A stretch of DNA of 41,771 nt, taken from NCBI GenBank assembly GCA_019359545.1, contig JAHHHB010000060.1, positions 1 to 41,771 on the forward strand, written 5' to 3'. Source of the stretch: Desmonostoc geniculatum HA4340-LM1 (lineage in GTDB: Bacteria > Cyanobacteriota > Cyanobacteriia > Cyanobacteriales > Nostocaceae). The notes below the pieces were generated by a model. The model was not told the DNA's origin. It did no database searches and was given only the letters and a program-made list of their open reading frames with translations. Positions 33,801-41,771 of this stretch are shown here, piece by piece (positions within the stretch are counted from its first letter, which is position 1; each line of letters opens with the position of its first letter). Position numbers and translations under genes: made by a program.

Positions 33801-34346
33801 ATGAAATTGGCTAAAGATATTAGCATTGCTGCTTTTGCAGTTGCCATCTCAGTTGCTGCTGTTACTAAACCGACACAAGCTGCCTTGATTAATTACGGTT
33901 TCACCGTGAATGCAACATCTGGTGATAATCCTGGTCAATATTTTGGCTCTTTTCAATATGATGACTCGACTTTAAGCAATACAGGTCTTGAGACATTAGG
34001 AGTTGAAAATGGACTAAAAGTTGCATTTGACTACTTAGGTACTAACTATACAGAGGTAGATGATAGTGATTTCGACAGTTTTCCTATAGTCAGCTTCAAT
34101 AATGGCGAAGTTCAGGGACTGAGCTATTTTGTTGCAGATCAGTTTGTAATTGGCAGCGATCCTAGTACTCCAGAAGTGGGAGGAAATAGATTTTATCTGA
34201 TTACCGATTCGGTAAATACAACAGAAGTAGGTACTGTCAGCTACGCTAAAGTACCCGAACCATTAGCTGCTGGTGGTACAGCTGTTGCTGGTGTTGTTGG
34301 ATTGTGGATGCAGCGCAAGAAGAGAGCAACAAAAATTGTCGGTTAA
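33801..34346 (+). CDS. PEP-CTERM sorting domain protein
   Basis: A 181-residue secreted protein. Residues 1-27 are a signal peptide (MKLAKDISIAAFAVAISVAA, ending TQA). The C-terminus has the PEP-CTERM signal VPEPLAAGGTAVAGVVGLWMQRKKR: the VPEP motif, a membrane helix and a basic tail. This is the sorting signal read by exosortase, which attaches such proteins to the cell surface or matrix. The central part has an acidic stretch (TEVDDSDFDSFP) and no recognised enzyme fold. GGAG at 33788-33791 supports ATG 33801. A strong terminator follows. Confidence 0.88.
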   Translation: MKLAKDISIAAFAVAISVAAVTKPTQAALINYGFTVNATSGDNPGQYFGSFQYDDSTLSNTGLETLGVENGLKVAFDYLGTNYTEVDDSDFDSFPIVSFNNGEVQGLSYFVADQFVIGSDPSTPEVGGNRFYLITDSVNTTEVGTVSYAKVPEPLAAGGTAVAGVVGLWMQRKKRATKIVG

Positions 34347-34378
34347 CCTTACACAATCAGTAAAATTTTGATTAAAAA

Positions 34379-34412
34379 AATCCCCACTGATTCAGTGGGG
34401 ATTTTATTTTTT
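34379..34412 (+). terminator. Rho-independent terminator
   Basis: AATCCCCACT (34379-34388) pairs with AGTGGGGATT (34394-34403) around GATTC, flanked by A-rich and T-rich runs. It ends the PEP-CTERM gene transcript. Confidence 0.92.
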
Positions 34413-34483
34413 ATTCAAATCTTGACCGTGCTAATTCTCATTCAATACGCTTGGGTTAAGGATTTTTTGGAAAACCATAGACC

Positions 34484-34514
34484 TGTAGAGACGTTGCATT
34501 GCAACGTCTCTACA
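34484..34514. repeat. TGTAGAGACGTTGC hairpin
   Basis: Perfect 14-bp arms (34484-34497 and 34501-34514) around ATT. It is related in sequence to the hairpin at 928-947, and is a common cyanobacterial dispersed repeat that could also stop transcription. Confidence 0.75.
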
Positions 34515-34555
34515 TTGTTCGGTTATCTAAACCCTATTGGCGTAAGTCCTAGATT

Positions 34556-36718
34556 TTAAAGGCCACCAATAACGCCACCGTCATTGCGGGTAATTACTAC
34601 CACTGATGAACGTGGGCGACCTGCTGGGCCATAGCCTTGACTATTAGGCCAATTACTGGCGACTGTGGGATTCGAGGCATCCCCGCGATCGCCTGGATGC
34701 TGGATATTAACAAACATCGCTTTGCCATCGGGTGTTGTGACAAGACCAGTTACCTCACAATCCGTAGGGCTGGTTAAGAAGCGCCTAACTTGTTTGGTGT
34801 TGGGGTCAGCACACGACATAGTGTTACTACCGATGTTTACCAAATCACCGATACCATCGCCTGCGTGGTCGGTCTGAACCCAGAGGCGGCCGAAGTCGTC
34901 GAACCAGAGACCATCTGGTGAACTTAAGTCGTCACCTTTAATGTTGCCTTGAAGATTTGGTTCGGGTCTAGTTTTGTCCCCAGCTTCAAAGAAAATATCC
35001 CATTTAAAGGTAGTTGTTGTAACGCTGCGTCCATCTTCGCGCCAGCGAATGATATGACCATAGCGGTTGTCAGGACGTGGGTTGGCAGCATCCACGGGAG
35101 GACGGGCACCGCCGGCTGCTGTTGTACCATCTGGCTGGTTGGACGAAACTGGGGTTGTGCCGCGACGATTATTGTTGGTCAGCGTGCAGTAGACTTCAAT
35201 CTCTTTATATCCACCAATGCGGGGACGTACAGCTACCCACTCTGGACGATCCATCATGGTTGCGCCGACGCGATCGCCAGCTTGTCTTGTCTTAACCAGA
35301 ACCTCAGCTTGGTTTCTGAAGCCGTTCTCTATTGTCAGGCCACGCTGACCGTGAACCAAAGGCAGCCACTCACCAGTACCGTTGTCATAGAATTTAGCAA
35401 CGTACAAAACACCGTTGTCGAGCAAATCGCGGTTAGCAGCACGATTTGTCCGATTGAAAGATTGGGCACAAACGAACTTGTAAATATACTCGTTGCGTTC
35501 GTCATCACCCATATAAAAAGCAACACGGTTATTGTCATCCACAACTACCTGAGCGCTTTCATGCTTGAACCGACCAAGTGCAGTGCGCTTGACTGGTTTG
35601 CTTTGCGGATTGTAGGGATCAATCTCGACCACCCAACCGAATAAATGGGGTTCGAGTGGGTTTGTGCTGGCATCAAAGCGTGGATCAACCTCAGGCCAAC
35701 GATAGCCAGACGTTCTTCCGATGCCGTACCGATTCTGTCCTGCGAGAATATCGGACTTGTCGATGCCTTCAATTGCAACTACATCTCGTGTAGCATTAGC
35801 AAAGTAGCCGTTCCAGTTCTCTTCACAGGTCAAGTAAGTTCCCCAAAGTGTGTAGCCGTTGGCACAGTTGTTAAGTGTACCGTATGCGGTGTAGCCGTCG
35901 TTCAGTGTGCCAGTGTCAACAGAGCCAGTTGGGGTAATGTTAAACTTTTTGGACTTCAGGAGGATATTGCCAGCCGCAGGTCCCGAAACTCTCATTTCGG
36001 TGTTGCCGGTAATGCGGCGACCATAAGACGAATTCGGATTGAAACTCCACTCATTGCCGTTTTTGGAAATTTCCACAACAGACACACCATGAGCAGCCTG
36101 AGATTTGCGTACTTTGGCAATTGTGACTGTATCCAAACCATCTGGATGCAAAATCGATTCCTGGGTGTACTCGTGGTTGACGCACAGTAGACCGGCATTG
36201 ATTGGCTGGTTTAAAAAGCCTCTTAGCGATCTTGTTTGTGAACTTACTGTTCGACCAACAACACTCCCTGGCTGTAAAGGGAAGTAGTACATACCGTCAT
36301 TGTGCATACCAAACTGCTTTTCTTGAGCAGCCGCATCTTGGGAGGCATCTGCTAACCAAGTCGGGCCACCAGGGGCTATGGGATCTCCCCAAGCAATCAG
36401 TACTTTAGCTGTGTAACCTTCAGGAACACTGACGAGATCCTTTTCCAAAAGTCCTGTAACTGGATTGAGTAAATTTGGTGGGACGCTCTTGAAGCCTATG
36501 CCACCAAATCCCGTTCCCTTGGGAATCGGTGCTGCATCAACACTTTGAAGAAAACCACCGATGGAAACATCGCCCAGAACAGTTAGCACCGACGTACCCA
36601 CAGCCGTCATGATGAACCGCCGCCGACTCAGACTAACGCGGTCAATCACATCACGAATTGACTCGTTACCGGATGGGTTGAGGGTCAAATTATTTTTAGG
36701 GTGAAAGCGTCCTTTCAT
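34556..36718 (-). CDS. PhoX-like phosphatase (DUF839), Tat-exported
   Basis: A 720-residue protein of the PhoX/DUF839 family, calcium/iron-dependent alkaline phosphatases that release phosphate from organic esters outside the cytoplasm. A Tat signal lies at residues 31-35 (SRRRF), with a hydrophobic stretch after it. Family landmarks include MHNDGMYYFPL, LLCVNHEYTQE, TYLTCEENWNGYF, GWVVEIDPYNP, RFKHESAQVV, YMGDDERNEYIYKFV and SPDGLWFDDFGRLWVQTD. GGAG is seen before ATG 36718. It is probably secreted to the periplasm as a folded protein. A candidate PHO box lies about 140-170 bp upstream. Substrate range cannot be read from sequence. Confidence 0.92.
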   Translation of the reverse strand: MKGRFHPKNNLTLNPSGNESIRDVIDRVSLSRRRFIMTAVGTSVLTVLGDVSIGGFLQSVDAAPIPKGTGFGGIGFKSVPPNLLNPVTGLLEKDLVSVPEGYTAKVLIAWGDPIAPGGPTWLADASQDAAAQEKQFGMHNDGMYYFPLQPGSVVGRTVSSQTRSLRGFLNQPINAGLLCVNHEYTQESILHPDGLDTVTIAKVRKSQAAHGVSVVEISKNGNEWSFNPNSSYGRRITGNTEMRVSGPAAGNILLKSKKFNITPTGSVDTGTLNDGYTAYGTLNNCANGYTLWGTYLTCEENWNGYFANATRDVVAIEGIDKSDILAGQNRYGIGRTSGYRWPEVDPRFDASTNPLEPHLFGWVVEIDPYNPQSKPVKRTALGRFKHESAQVVVDDNNRVAFYMGDDERNEYIYKFVCAQSFNRTNRAANRDLLDNGVLYVAKFYDNGTGEWLPLVHGQRGLTIENGFRNQAEVLVKTRQAGDRVGATMMDRPEWVAVRPRIGGYKEIEVYCTLTNNNRRGTTPVSSNQPDGTTAAGGARPPVDAANPRPDNRYGHIIRWREDGRSVTTTTFKWDIFFEAGDKTRPEPNLQGNIKGDDLSSPDGLWFDDFGRLWVQTDHAGDGIGDLVNIGSNTMSCADPNTKQVRRFLTSPTDCEVTGLVTTPDGKAMFVNIQHPGDRGDASNPTVASNWPNSQGYGPAGRPRSSVVVITRNDGGVIGGL

Positions 36719-36856
36719 TCTTTGTTCTCCATTTAAGGCTTAGAAGATTGCTATTCAGTTCATCTCTCAATAACATGAGTAATTTGGTAAATAAAAACTC
36801 CACACACTTACATAAATTACTGAGATATTTATTGAGATTTGACACATTTTTAACAG

Positions 36857-36886
36857 CCACTAAATAGCAGTTAATAACAAATTAAG
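36857..36886 (-). promoter_or_regulatory. Candidate PHO box upstream of phoX-like gene
   Basis: On the minus strand CTTAATTT-GTT-ATTAACTG-CTA-TTTAGTGG shows three 8-bp units separated by exactly 3 bp. The cyanobacterial PHO box is three such units of pattern PyTTAAPyPy(T/A). The first unit fits fully, the second at six of eight positions, the third poorly. It suggests PhoB/SphR control of the gene ending at 34556. Confidence 0.4.
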
Positions 36887-37060
36887 ACTGGCTGATGCTG
36901 CTGAGGCAGACTAAAATAATCAATTTGTCATTAATTTAAGTACTAAGTATTAACGTCAGGTTATATATTGATTAATTTGGCTTTATCAACAATTTTTCTG
37001 ATAAAAATAAGTTTTTCACAAAGAAGAATACCTTCGCAAAATCGAAAAATGCCTCGATTA

Positions 37061-37168
37061 GTAGGTTGGGTTGAGGCACGAAACCCAACAAATACGTTGG
37101 GTTTCACTTCTCTACGAGACGCTACGCGTAGCTTGCTTCCACGAAGTGGTACGCTCAACCCAACCTGC
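37061..37168. repeat. 108-bp GTAGGTTGGGTTGAG inverted-repeat element
   Basis: GTAGGTTGGGTTGAG (37061-37075) and CTCAACCCAACCTGC (37154-37168) are inverted ends with one mismatch. The inside carries ACGAGACGCTACGCGTAGC-type sequence, common in Nostoc intergenic repeats. A 97-codon frame over it is an artefact. Confidence 0.75.
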
Positions 37169-37368
37169 AAAAAAATGGTGAAGGTATTGAAAGAAATAAC
37201 AACTTTGTCATCAATGCAGATGGTGGCATTTAAGACAAAACTTCAGCAAACAATAACGTAGGATAGGAAGTAATAAAAAGATTAAAGACAGTCCTCATCC
37301 TCTAAAATAGAGTCACTCGCTTCGCTCGAATTCAAAATTCAAAATTCACGCATTCAAAATTACAATCC

Positions 37369-37472
37369 CCATAAATAAATTCAGGGGCTTGAAACAAGGA
37401 CGTTATAAGCCTCGTACTTCGTATATCGGCTTATATATTTTTACCTTTTCCATAAATAAATTCAGGGGCTTG
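37369..37472. repeat. Two direct 23-bp copies of CCATAAATAAATTCAGGGGC plus TTG
   Basis: Identical copies at 37369-37391 and 37450-37472, 81 bp apart, with a short unrelated segment between. Only two copies are present and the spacing is too long for a CRISPR unit. Confidence 0.75.
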
Positions 37473-37551
37473 TATCCTTTTTTTCTTTGGTCATAAAAAA
37501 TGATGCAAGATGTCAGGTTAAAGTAACATTTTGCTTGAGTCGCAACAACCG

Positions 37552-37676
37552 CCTAGTAGTCTGTCGCAAAAGTTTTGAAGGTTCGTAGTAAGCACTCAAG
37601 TGCTTAAAAAATCAAGGACTAAAGTCCTTAGTACAAACACTTATGACCATCAGAATTAATGGGACAGACCACTAGG
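37552..37676. mobile_element. 125-bp MITE-like element with CCTAGT(A/G)GTCTGTC ends
   Basis: CCTAGTAGTCTGTC (37552-37565) and GACAGACCACTAGG (37663-37676) are inverted with one mismatch. Inside are two small hairpins, AAGCACT-CAAGTGCTT and AAGGACTAAAGTCCTT. No target duplication was found. Confidence 0.65.
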
Positions 37677-37697
37677 ATGCTAATTAAAAATAAGATC

Positions 37698-37789
37698 GAG
37701 ACTTACGCAAAAGATAACGAAAGTAGCGGTAATTCATGAATTACCGCTACGCAAAAATAAGGTTTTCAGTCACATATTGCGTAAGTCCT
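37698..37789. mobile_element. 92-bp element of the AGGACTTACGCA family
   Basis: The ends are GAGACTTACGCA (37698-37709) and TGCGTAAGTCCT (37778-37789), matching the 10213-10388 element with one change. The centre holds a perfect 28-bp palindrome (37723-37750, half-site GTAGCGGTAATTCA). It ends 12 bp after the neighbouring phoX-like gene. Confidence 0.75.
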
Positions 37790-37801
37790 GAAGATGTCAG
37801 A

Positions 37802-40138
37802 TTAAATAAACGTGTTGCGAGAATTTTTCGGGCGGATACCAATTACAGATGGCCGGGGAACGCCTGTAGCTTGATCCTGTCCACCATCAGCCTTGGAAAT
37901 ATTACTCGGCCAACTACTCCCACGAGGTAAACTCCGAGTTTGATTGAATGTACTACCATTCAAATCCAGTAATTCAATGCTGCGACTTAAGATCGTGCCA
38001 TCATTAATTGGACAATCTTCACCAGGATGTTGTATTGAAATAATCAGTGTATTTCCCACAAAACTTGGTCCTGTCATCTCACAACGCACTGGCCCATGAG
38101 CAAACGGTATCACCTGTCCGGCATTTGCACCACTGGTGGGGATAAAAAACAGCCAATTATTACCGAAGACTCCTGTAAAATCAGAAACATTACCGCTAGC
38201 TGTGTGATGGATTTTGGTTTGTTTACCTTCAGCACCCACATCAAAACCATTGTGAGTGCCAGTAGACATATCTGTGACTCCCCAAACATTTGCCCGATCG
38301 TCAAAAACTAAATTATCGACGTTGGCAAAACCAGCACCATTCACGGAACCGGCTTCACCACCTTGGGCAAATCTCTGCCATTTGAAGGTTAAGCCCGTAG
38401 CATCAGCGCTATCTTCAATAATCTTGTACAGTCCTCCTGATTGCTGCGTCGCCTTGGTGTCTGTACTTAGCTTGGCAACTTGAAAAATTCGGGAATCAGG
38501 ATAACCATCGCTACCTGGGGCACCATCAGTATAGGCAATGAACACTTCTTTGGTGGTTGGATGCACTTCTAAATCTTCTGGACGCGCCGTGGGAGTTCCC
38601 CCGACTAAATTTGCAGCTAAAAAGGCATCGGTGAGTACAGCACCTTGGCTAGAGTAGAAGTCAGATAGCTTTTTATTTTGATAATCAGGTAGTGCTTTGG
38701 CTTCGTTAGTGCGATCGCATTTAAACACACCACCATCTTGGGTTTGACCTGCAATGCCATTACGTCTCGGTAGTGGTAAAAGGCCTTCTTTTTGGGCTTT
38801 CTGCAACGCAGCAAATTCTACAGAAGATAAAACTGTCGGACTAATTGGATTGGTAGGAGTAGTTAATAGTAACGGTATCCATTTACCAGTACCATCTGGA
38901 TTGTAGCTGGCAACATACAAAGTCCCATTTTCCCACAACTGACTGTTAGTTTTACTCGTTGGTGAGGAAATAGTATTAGCACTGACAAATTTCCAAGTGT
39001 GTCCTCCACGTCTGTCATCACCCAAATAAGCAACTAATTTTTTACCTGCTTCAGCACGCACGGCAACATTTTCATGGCGAAAACGACCTAACCAAGTGTG
39101 TTTTCGGGGGCGAAATTCCGAATTCGTGGGGTCAATTTCTACAATCCAGCCGTATTTTTCGCCAACTAATCCAAAAGTCTTGCCGATAGTTTTATCTGTG
39201 TAACTCGTCTGAGTACCATTAGCTTTGACTGCTTCTGTAACGCTATTTTGGAAGTTTTCTTCCCCAGATAAAATTGTTCCCCAAGGAGTTTTACCGCCAG
39301 AACAATTGAAGGCAGTACCAATAATTTTGTTACCTACTTCATCAGAGGACAGATTAAAAACTTGGCTTGCTGCTGGGCCAGTCCCGATTAAATAATTTTG
39401 GTCACCTTTTTGGTGGTTGCGACTTCCCCAAGCCGTGATATTTTTGTAGTCATCATTGCGTTGGCTATTGATTCCCAATCCAGAAAGACCATGAATCCGG
39501 CGATTTTTTTCATCTTTAACCACAACAAAACGTTGACTTGCATTCTGGCTAGAGATGCGGACAATCGAGCCGCCTTGGTTATATAAAAATTCCCCTTCAA
39601 CTTCAATATTTATGGTGGAGGGTAAAGCCCAACCAATGACGCTTTCAAATGCGTCAGGTAATCCTTTAACATCAGAAGAGTCTTCTACTACTAAAGTAGA
39701 AAATGGAAAACTCACGTATTCATGATTGACCCATAAATACCCGACATCATTAGTTTCTCCAACGGGAATAAAACCAGTAAAATCGTTGTTGTATCCAAAA
39801 TAATCGTCTTTGTTAGGAAAAACGCGATCGCCCCAACTAACAATTACATAACGTTCGTACTCTGGCGGCACTACCACATCATCAAGAACGTTGTAACTAG
39901 TTAACTTAATATCCGCAGACGCATTAACTACTTCTCCTTCACCAATTTTTTTCGGCAAGAAATTTTGTTGTTCTTGATAAATTGGTAGAGGATGTGGTAA
40001 GCGTACAGGTGTAAAGCCTAGTGACGCAGTTTTTACTTCTTGACTGCTGCCACAACCTTTCAAGAGTGTGCTTCCCAAAGCAGCACCAGCACTGCCAGCA
40101 AAAAACATTAAAATTTGTCTGCGAGTCAATTTAGACAT
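37802..40138 (-). CDS. Second PhoX-like protein (DUF839), Tat lipoprotein
   Basis: A 778-residue paralogue of the phosphatase at 34556-36718. The N-terminus has a twin-arginine motif (LTRRQILMFF, 4-13) and a lipobox (LLKGCGSS, Cys at about 29), so it is probably a Tat-exported lipoprotein. Shared landmarks are GYLWVNHEYVSFPF, PWGTILSGEENFQNS, GWIVEIDPTNSEF, RFRHENVAV, YLGDDRRGGHTWKFV, RPEDLEVHPTTKEVFIAYTD and FADNxVFDDRANVWGVTD-like sequence. Phosphatase activity is inferred from the family only. GGAGAG before ATG 40138 supports the start. No convincing PHO box precedes it. Confidence 0.88.
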   Translation of the reverse strand: MSKLTRRQILMFFAGSAGAALGSTLLKGCGSSQEVKTASLGFTPVRLPHPLPIYQEQQNFLPKKIGEGEVVNASADIKLTSYNVLDDVVVPPEYERYVIVSWGDRVFPNKDDYFGYNNDFTGFIPVGETNDVGYLWVNHEYVSFPFSTLVVEDSSDVKGLPDAFESVIGWALPSTINIEVEGEFLYNQGGSIVRISSQNASQRFVVVKDEKNRRIHGLSGLGINSQRNDDYKNITAWGSRNHQKGDQNYLIGTGPAASQVFNLSSDEVGNKIIGTAFNCSGGKTPWGTILSGEENFQNSVTEAVKANGTQTSYTDKTIGKTFGLVGEKYGWIVEIDPTNSEFRPRKHTWLGRFRHENVAVRAEAGKKLVAYLGDDRRGGHTWKFVSANTISSPTSKTNSQLWENGTLYVASYNPDGTGKWIPLLLTTPTNPISPTVLSSVEFAALQKAQKEGLLPLPRRNGIAGQTQDGGVFKCDRTNEAKALPDYQNKKLSDFYSSQGAVLTDAFLAANLVGGTPTARPEDLEVHPTTKEVFIAYTDGAPGSDGYPDSRIFQVAKLSTDTKATQQSGGLYKIIEDSADATGLTFKWQRFAQGGEAGSVNGAGFANVDNLVFDDRANVWGVTDMSTGTHNGFDVGAEGKQTKIHHTASGNVSDFTGVFGNNWLFFIPTSGANAGQVIPFAHGPVRCEMTGPSFVGNTLIISIQHPGEDCPINDGTILSRSIELLDLNGSTFNQTRSLPRGSSWPSNISKADGGQDQATGVPRPSVIGIRPKNSRNTFI

Positions 40139-40394
40139 TAAACTCTCCTCTGGTGTGACAGAAAAAACTTAGTAGAAATAAATTCTACTCAATTAACATC
40201 AGAAACTCTTAAAATTATGAAGTTCGCCACGTTTTAAATAACTAATAATCTATTTTTATTAATAAATAAAAGATGAATTGCGTCGCTTATGGCGATTTCG
40301 ATTTGAATGAAGCATAGGATAGTCTAGCACGTCTGTGCTTCATCCAATTGCAAACCGCTATATATGCAGAAAAACCGCTAGTTTATTACTAACC

Positions 40395-40512
40395 AGGACT
40401 TACGCACAGGTAACGGAAAATCGTACATTCCCAGCGGCTTCGCGCAGGATACCACAGAGAACGCAGAGGGCACCCAGAAATAAGAGTTTCAGAGAGTTTT
40501 TGCGTAAGTCGT
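40395..40512. mobile_element. 118-bp element of the AGGACTTACGCA family
   Basis: AGGACTTACGCA (40395-40406) and TGCGTAAGTCGT (40501-40512) are inverted with one mismatch. The inside includes ACCACAGAGAACGCAGAGGGC, a common cyanobacterial repeat phrase. No clear target duplication. The remainder of 40139-40643 is AT-rich without a gene. Confidence 0.65.
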
Positions 40513-40643
40513 AATTAACTATAGTTTGTTAAAGTTAAGCTGAGGTTATATATTAATTAACTAAGAATTATTAAACCTTGCGTTATACGTAAGCAGAATC
40601 AGGTAAGGAACAGAGTCAGTGCCCCATCTGTCCTATCCTGGAG

Positions 40644-41609
40644 ATGGGTAAATGTGTTGTGGGTGAGACTGTGTTTTTCAGCGTTGTAATACCGACTTAT
40701 AATCGCCAACCGATTTTAGAAAAGTGCCTCCGTGCTTTGGAGGTGCAGGAGTTAAATCAGCCAAGTTCGGTTACTGATTACGAGATTGTCTTGGTGGATG
40801 ATGGTTCTACTGATGGCACATTGGAGTGGTTAGCAGCACACAAAGAAGAGTTTCCCCATGTCCGATGGTTTGGGCAAGATCATGCTGGCCCTGCGGCGGC
40901 GCGGAATTTGGGGGTAGAACAGGCGCAAGGAGACACAATTATCTTTATTGATAGTGATTTAGTAGTGCTGAAGAATTTCCTGCAAGCTCATGGTAGCGCA
41001 CTAGTCCAGGGAAAAGAGAAATTGGGGAGCGATCGCTTTTTCACCTACGGCGCAGTTATCAATACTTGCAATTTCGACAATCCAACTGCTGAACCCTACA
41101 AAGTAACAGATTTTTCCGCAGCTTTTTTTGCTACGGGAAATGTAGCAATTCCTAAACATTGGCTAGAAAAAGCCGGACTTTTTGATACCAGTTTCCAACT
41201 CTATGGCTGGGAAGATTTAGAATTAGGCGTGCGGCTGAAAAACTTAGGTTTGACACTAATTAAATGTCCAGAAGCTGTAGGTTACCACTGGCATCCACCG
41301 TTTAATTTAGAACAAATTACAAGCTTAATCGACAAAGAAATCCAACGCGGACGGATGGGAGTTTTGTTTTATCAAAAACACCCCACATGGGAAGTGCGAA
41401 TGATGATTCAAATGACTTGGCTACATCGCTTACTTTGGGGTATTCTTTCACTCAATGGCGTACTAAATGAAAGGACAATGGCTCCTTTTTTGCAATGGCT
41501 AATTAAATTAGGTAAACCACAATTAGCTTTAGAAATTGCCCGAATTTTTCTCAACTGGTATAACGTGAAGGGTGTTTATGAAGCCTATGCTAAAATGGAG
41601 CAGACATAG
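40644..41609 (+). CDS. Family 2 glycosyltransferase
   Basis: A 321-residue GT-A fold glycosyltransferase. The N-terminal FSVVIPTYNRQPILEKCL (12-29), nucleotide-binding VLVDDGSTDGT (49-59), metal-binding DSD in IIFIDSDLVVL (99-109) and the catalytic-side GWEDLELGVRLKNLG (188-202) are all present. It likely adds sugars to a surface polysaccharide or lipid; donor and acceptor are unknown. There is no signal peptide, and a C-terminal helix may touch the membrane. ATG 40644 has GGAG immediately before it, too close; GTG 40671 with GGTGAG (40662-40667) is an alternative start. Confidence 0.9.
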   Translation: MGKCVVGETVFFSVVIPTYNRQPILEKCLRALEVQELNQPSSVTDYEIVLVDDGSTDGTLEWLAAHKEEFPHVRWFGQDHAGPAAARNLGVEQAQGDTIIFIDSDLVVLKNFLQAHGSALVQGKEKLGSDRFFTYGAVINTCNFDNPTAEPYKVTDFSAAFFATGNVAIPKHWLEKAGLFDTSFQLYGWEDLELGVRLKNLGLTLIKCPEAVGYHWHPPFNLEQITSLIDKEIQRGRMGVLFYQKHPTWEVRMMIQMTWLHRLLWGILSLNGVLNERTMAPFLQWLIKLGKPQLALEIARIFLNWYNVKGVYEAYAKMEQT

Positions 41610-41771
41610 TGATGGAAAAAGTCACGTTGCTCCGCTCCATAACTCTTAGTACAGGTCGCCGCAAAAAAGGGTCGGAATTTAAGCTGCGAACGCTAGGTCT
41701 ATTTGGGTCGTAGAATTGGAATCTGGAATTTGGCACTTTGCGATAACTTTTAAGGTTGACTTTTCACTCCA

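Noticed and set aside
34949..35644. 231-codon plus-strand frame inside the phoX-like gene
   Set aside because: Antisense to a clear Tat-exported phosphatase; no ribosome site.
37369..37472. 23-bp direct repeats as a mini CRISPR array
   Set aside because: Only two copies, separated by 58 bp of AT-rich sequence, and no cas gene nearby.
40139..40260. PHO box upstream of the second phoX-like gene
   Set aside because: TTAA motifs are present but not at 11-bp spacing.
41612..41713. 33-codon frame after the glycosyltransferase
   Set aside because: Short, low similarity to anything, near the window edge; cannot be supported.
1..41771. tRNA or rRNA genes
   Set aside because: I found no T-loop plus acceptor-stem arrangement and no rRNA-like sequence on either strand by reading; a dedicated scan was not possible.

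Overview
The window is chromosomal DNA from a filamentous cyanobacterium, most likely Nostocales (Nostoc/Anabaena type). The evidence is the photosynthesis genes (ndhC-ndhK-ndhJ, rubA-ycf48-psbEFLJ, psaI), the many GCGATCGC (HIP1) octamers, and the short repeats between genes (TGAATTC heptamers, AACTCCT runs, CCCAATG runs). I do not name a species.

Layout. 1-1569: tail of a transposase, a degenerate AAAGCTG-type repeat block, one small conserved gene with a strong terminator, and a 91-bp mobile element with 8-bp target duplications. 1570-8476: a six-gene type III-B-like CRISPR effector operon (compact cas10, cmr3, cmr4, a cmr5-like small subunit, a cmr6-cmr1 fusion, and a CARF-HEPN ribonuclease). 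No array, cas1, cas2 or cas6 is in the window. 8669-11103: small genes (DUF1499, hypotheticals, a Rho_N-like mini-protein), one pair disrupted by a 176-bp MITE. 11174-16317: photosynthesis block with ndhCKJ on the minus strand, rubA, ycf48 and psbEFLJ on the plus strand, and psaI on the minus strand. 16511-24906: a large cyanobacterial protein of unknown function, Tic20, an FAH-family enzyme, rpsF, a coiled-coil protein, a STAS protein and DedA. Between the coiled-coil and STAS genes lies a candidate NtcA-driven small RNA. 25024-41609: argG, then secreted or envelope genes: an NTF2-like protein, a shortened haemagglutinin-like exoprotein, an RTX subtilase, a PEP-CTERM protein, two PhoX-like phosphatases and a family 2 glycosyltransferase.

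How the genes work together. The CRISPR operon is the most interesting part. Its Cas10 keeps the GGDD cyclase motif but has no HD nuclease domain. Its Cmr4 appears to lack the aspartate that cuts target RNA. The last gene is a cyclic-oligoadenylate-type CARF-HEPN RNase. Read together, this looks like a complex built for RNA sensing and alarm signalling rather than for direct cutting. It resembles the III-B variant known from Synechocystis CRISPR3; the aspartate loss is my inference from a hand alignment. The photosynthesis genes encode NDH-1 subunits, photosystem assembly factors and cytochrome b559. The second half is a cell-surface and phosphate-scavenging region, with a candidate PHO box upstream of one phoX-like gene.

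Non-coding DNA is full of small inverted-repeat elements. Two carry clear target-site duplications (1275-1381 and 10208-10393). Intergenic-type repeats have also entered coding sequence in two places. I saw no tRNA or rRNA gene.
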